Positions 21,610 to 23,360 of a stretch of 23,360 bases of DNA are shown in pieces. The stretch spans positions 1 to 23,360 of the forward strand of contig JBOFSR010000101.1 in NCBI GenBank assembly GCA_051651645.1, written 5' to 3'. How positions within the stretch are numbered: the first letter of the stretch is position 1; each line of letters opens with the position of its first letter. The translations under genes and the position numbers were made by a program. The notes under the pieces are model-generated. The model searched no databases, was not told where the DNA came from, and was given only the letters and a program-made list of their open reading frames with translations. This DNA is from JBOFSR01 sp051651645 (lineage in GTDB: Bacteria; Spirochaetota; Spirochaetia; Treponematales; Treponemataceae).

Positions 21610-22005
21610 CTACTCTATTATAAATGATTCAGAATCAAATTGTGCCGTAAAATCCATACCATTGGGAATTCGTTGCCACGCAGGATCAACAGGATTCGTT
21701 GGCATATAAAGAATTACTTTAGAAAACTCACCATTTTTTTTATAAACGCTTACATACGGATGAACCTTATTGCTTGTACGCACAAGTTCAGATCGCTTGT
21801 CTTGAAAAGCAAACCAGCGAGCTGGAATATACAGCTGTGATTGCTCAACGGCACTGTTTTTTTGAAAAACAACCACAATGCCATCTCTGTTTCTGTATGC
21901 ACGCATTACAGGGTAGCTTAATACCGTAAACTCAGATTCCTGCACAACGGCAAAAATACTCACTGAGCAACACAGTACTAGCATCAACATACTAATTTTT
22001 TTCAT
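21610..22005 (-). CDS. Exported protein of unknown function
   Basis: A 131-residue protein starting at ATG 22005 (MKKISMLMLVLCC), preceded by AAGGAG at 7 bases. The open frame extends upstream to 22152, but that part lacks a ribosome binding site and would bury the signal peptide. The signal peptide is cut near IFA-VVQ. The mature part of about 110 residues has strand-like segments (FTVLSYPVMRAYRNRDGIVV, SQLYIPARWFAFQDK, PYVSVYKKNGEFSKVILYMP) and no Cys after the signal, so it is likely a soluble periplasmic protein. Family not recognised. It converges on ispF, with palindromic element copy 3 between them. Confidence 0.75.
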   Translation of the reverse strand: MKKISMLMLVLCCSVSIFAVVQESEFTVLSYPVMRAYRNRDGIVVVFQKNSAVEQSQLYIPARWFAFQDKRSELVRTSNKVHPYVSVYKKNGEFSKVILYMPTNPVDPAWQRIPNGMDFTAQFDSESFIIE

Positions 22006-22051
22006 AGAATACTCCTTATTCAAAAATTCTATCCTTAGATTTTTTATACGC

Positions 22052-22077
22052 ATTTGTGAATTACCCAACTCACAAAT
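22052..22077. promoter_or_regulatory. Inverted repeat upstream of the exported protein gene
   Basis: ATTTGTGA (22052-22059) and TCACAAAT (22070-22077), perfect 8-bp arms with a 10-base gap, 47 bases before the start codon. On the minus strand a TTGAAA/TATTTG pair with a 17-base spacer overlaps it. It may be an operator or a leader hairpin. Confidence 0.45.
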
Positions 22078-22095
22078 AAAGCCCTTTTTTAAATA

Positions 22096-22109
22096 TTTCA
22101 AATTTGAAA
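22096..22109. promoter_or_regulatory. Perfect 14-bp palindrome
   Basis: TTTCAAATTTGAAA is fully self-complementary and overlaps the possible -35 of the 21610-22005 gene. Confidence 0.45.
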
Positions 22110-22360
22110 CACTTTCTATTTTATTATCGGACATGAGACGCATTTTCGACATAAATAATTTTTACTTTAGCGAAATTTTTATTTTTTAAAATTTTTTTTG
22201 AAAAATGGGCGAAAAAGCTTACTTTTATGCATTGAATTAAAATATTTCAGCACATAAATTTTCTTAATTGATATTAGTTTGTGATAGCTTTTCCTGCACA
22301 AAATTGATATAGAAAGGGTGATAAAGCAAGAGAATAGATTTAAGAATAACGGAGAAAAGG

Positions 22361-22400
22361 CGGGATTTTGTGGGATTTGACGGGATATATTGGGATTTAT
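22361..22400 (+). repeat. Four helically phased 10-bp repeats
   Basis: CGGGATTTTG, TGGGATTTGA, CGGGATATAT and TGGGATTTAT follow each other exactly, so GGGAT recurs at 22362, 22372, 22382 and 22392. The period equals about one DNA turn. Confidence 0.85.
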
Positions 22401-22420
22401 TTTGTAATTGAGTTGCACAG

Positions 22421-22436
22421 ACGAAACAAGTTTCGT
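22421..22436. repeat. 16-bp palindrome ACGAAAC-AA-GTTTCGT
   Basis: Perfect 7-bp arms around AA. Its core ACGAAACAAGTTTC also occurs, on the other strand, inside the hairpin at 22961-22992. Confidence 0.75.
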
Positions 22437-22554
22437 TATGAAACTCGTTTGCTAAATATTTGTGAAAGCTTTTTAATTTATGTTAGCAGTGAATACAGCT
22501 TTTTTTATTTTATACTAGCCTTAGTTTATCCATGAAAAGGGACGGGAGGTGAGG

Positions 22555-22752
22555 ATAAAAAAGTTAATTAGTCTTTTAGGCTTGATTGTAATTTTAGTGG
22601 CAGCATTTTTGCTTGCACTTGTTACTGTTTTTGCCGTTCCAACTAAAATATTCATTTTGGTTGTTTCAGTAGTAATTTTTATTTGTGCTTTGTTGGTCAA
22701 ATTATTTTGCCCGTCATTTACAAAGCATCACACTTGTGCAACAGGTGGCTAA
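22555..22752 (+). CDS. Small two-helix membrane protein, ATA start or lost start
   Basis: The open frame gives a protein of about 65 residues with two hydrophobic helices (LISLLGLIVILVAAFLLALV and IFILVVSVVIFICALLV) and a short tail with Cys and His (FCPSFTKHHTCATGG). The best start by context is ATA at 22555: it reads (M)KKLISLLG, a typical membrane-protein N-terminus, and lies 5 bases after GGGAGG (22544-22549). The only standard start nearby is GTG at 22549, which overlaps that ribosome binding site. Either ATA is used or an original ATG has mutated. A strong terminator follows. Family not recognised; the product would sit in the inner membrane. Confidence 0.55.
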   Translation: MKKLISLLGLIVILVAAFLLALVTVFAVPTKIFILVVSVVIFICALLVKLFCPSFTKHHTCATGG

Positions 22753-22768
22753 TTACTAGATAAAAATT

Positions 22769-22801
22769 GAGCTTGTCTTGTAACAAAGATGAGCTCTTTT
22801 T
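22769..22801 (+). terminator. Terminator after the small membrane protein
   Basis: GAGCT (22769-22773) pairs with AGCTC (22792-22796), with further inner pairing TCTTGT/ACAAAGA, followed by a T-tract. It reaches into the end of the convergent pseudogene. Confidence 0.65.
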
Positions 22802-23100
22802 ATTTTAGCCAATCATTTAAAGTTTTGGTAGGAATTGCTAATTGGAGAGCAAGATTGATTTCAATACACGCTCCTTTTGATTCTTGCCATAATTACTCGC
22901 AACATACTTTGTATGTACTCGTAATTTGCTAATTTTAGAAGCTTACTTCTAAAATTAGTCATTTATCTATGAAACTTGTTTCGTAGATAAATATGATCGA
23001 CTACAGAGTAGCCTGCCTTGGTGAGTTCCTTGTTTGCCTGTGCAAAGTTTTCTTTGTAGTTGGGACTGTTTGATATTCCACCACTGATATAGAGTTTCAT
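22800..23100 (-). pseudogene. Broken DUF4406-like gene split by a hairpin-rich insert
   Basis: On the minus strand from ATG 23100 the frame reads MKLYISGGISNSPNYKENFA and continues to AGYSVVDH (residue 36), closely resembling the N-terminus of phage-associated DUF4406 proteins (a fold related to nucleoside 2-deoxyribosyltransferases). After residue 36 the frame enters hairpin sequence and stops at 22963-22965. In another frame, at 22889-22800, WQESKGACIEINLALQLAIP and TKTLNDWLK resembles the family's C-terminus, which has the pattern W-x-x-SkGA-xxE-xxLA. The middle of the family, about 40 residues, is absent and replaced by about 100 bases of palindromes. The two parts are out of frame. No good ribosome binding site is seen. 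Judged a remnant, probably of phage origin. Confidence 0.7.
22892..22992. repeat. Three adjacent hairpins within the broken gene
   Basis: Hairpin 1: ATTAC (22892-22896) with GTAAT (22921-22925), inner CATAC/GTATG. Hairpin 2: CTAATTTTAGAAG (22929-22941) with its exact complement at 22946-22958, a 13-bp stem and CTTA loop. Hairpin 3: ATTTATCTATGAAAC (22961-22975) with GTTTCGTAGATAAAT (22978-22992), 15 bp with one G-T pair. Confidence 0.82.
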
Positions 23101-23130
23101 TCCAATAATTCTAAATCACCAAAAACAAAA

Positions 23131-23169
23131 AAGCCTACTAACACAGCTTATAACTGCACTAATAGGCTT
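23131..23169 (-). terminator. Terminator of the gene at the window end
   Basis: AAGCCTA (23131-23137) and TAGGCTT (23163-23169) form a 7-bp stem. On the minus strand it is followed by a run TTTTTTGTTTTT and lies 20 bases after the stop at 23189. A short T-run also follows on the plus strand. Confidence 0.6.
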
Positions 23170-23188
23170 GATTTTTCAGAAGAAATAT

Positions 23189-23360
23189 TTAATATAAGAA
23201 CCCTTCTTTTAATATAAAAGGATTATCTTTTACACTTTTTACCATCAATTTTTCTACTTCAGATTCTTGCATGTCTTCAGGAAATGAAAATAGTTTTTTA
23301 GATAAGTTTTGTTCATAAGTTAAGCCCCCATTCATAAAATAACCAATGTGACCAAATTCC
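23189..23360 (-). CDS. 3' end of an unknown gene running off the window
   Basis: An open frame on the minus strand continues to the window edge; the visible part is 56 residues, starting EFGHIGYFMNGGLTYEQNLS and ending NPFILKEGFLY before TAA (23191-23189). It is charged and soluble-looking, with an amphipathic helix around EDMQESEVEKLMVKSVKDN. A terminator-like hairpin follows the stop, which supports a real gene. The start is outside the window and I do not recognise the family. Its neighbour is a broken phage-like gene, so this may also be accessory DNA. Confidence 0.6.
   Translation of the reverse strand, partial: EFGHIGYFMNGGLTYEQNLSKKLFSFPEDMQESEVEKLMVKSVKDNPFILKEGFLY

Larger units (their letters stand above)
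22110..22543. other. Gene-free AT-rich stretch with phased repeats and palindrome
   Basis: About 430 bases without a supported gene. It holds the four-unit 10-bp repeat at 22361-22400, the 16-bp palindrome at 22421-22436 and a likely -10 (TATACT, 22511-22516) for the small membrane protein. The rest shows nothing recognisable. Confidence 0.55.

Noticed and set aside
22052..22077. Classical CRP operator TGTGA-N6-TCACA
   Set aside because: The half-sites match but the gap is 10 bases, not 6, so a standard CRP site is not supported.
22006..22152. N-terminal extension of the exported protein to 22152
   Set aside because: It would bury the signal peptide, lacks a ribosome binding site and spans the likely promoter and palindromes; ATG 22005 has AAGGAG.
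22361..22400. CRISPR array
   Set aside because: Units are 10 bases with no spacers and no cas genes; no other direct-repeat array of CRISPR type was seen in the window.
22179..22418. 79-residue minus-strand open frame
   Set aside because: No ribosome binding site, composition of random AT-rich translation, and it covers the phased 10-bp repeat.

Overview
The window is AT-rich bacterial DNA that looks like a Treponema-type spirochete. The evidence is the mix of genes: flagellar export genes fliQ and fliR, a CarD-type RNA polymerase regulator joined to ispD-ispF, a ribF-rpsO-pnp block, several exported proteins ending in an outer-membrane beta-barrel signature, a spirochete-style lipoprotein, and many proteins with K/I/F-rich codon usage. 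Genus is an inference; no 16S or other marker is present.

Layout. 1-1113 is the 3' part of a (p)ppGpp synthetase/hydrolase whose regulatory ACT domain is missing. 1306-3364 is an overlapping pair, a beta-CASP metallo-hydrolase and a Crp/Fnr regulator. After about 400 bp with no gene come an exported barrel-like protein, a lipoprotein, dnaJ and an M15 (VanY-like) peptidase (3776-7371). The minus-strand block ribF-rpsO-pnp (11099-7592) follows, then a minus-strand nitroreductase, then tex on the plus strand (12097-14484). A small unknown protein (14656-14964) precedes fliQ-fliR (15253-16313). Two tandem paralogous barrel proteins (16383-17995, minus) carry duplicated promoters, leader hairpins and terminators. 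slyD faces a minus-strand thioredoxin-like/arsC pair. carD-ispD-ispF is a tightly overlapped operon (19698-21492). The last 1.9 kb is an accessory-looking tail: an exported protein, a helically phased 10-bp repeat, a small membrane protein whose best start codon is ATA, a broken DUF4406-like gene split by hairpins, and the 3' end of an unknown gene.

The most notable signal is a roughly 90-100 nt palindromic element present three times (1194-1284 +, 15104-15204 +, 21501-21598 -). All copies share end sequences (GCGTTAGGGATTG ... AAGCCCGACGG ... CCGTAACGCCC) and fold into the same predicted three-way junction. The internal arm differs in sequence between copies but stays base-paired, with a single-nucleotide bulge kept at the same place. 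Two copies lie between an extended -10 promoter and the ribosome binding site of a gene (the beta-CASP protein and fliQ), and the third lies between convergent genes. It may be a mobile palindromic element, a structured RNA, or both.

Functionally the window links RNA metabolism (pnp, the beta-CASP hydrolase, tex), stringent and RNA polymerase control (Rel, CarD), protein folding (DnaJ, SlyD), envelope proteins, isoprenoid synthesis (ispD, ispF) and arsenic/thiol chemistry. Two genes, carD clearly and slyD less so, appear to be transcribed from their own start codon (leaderless), while most neighbours have strong AGGAGG-type ribosome binding sites.
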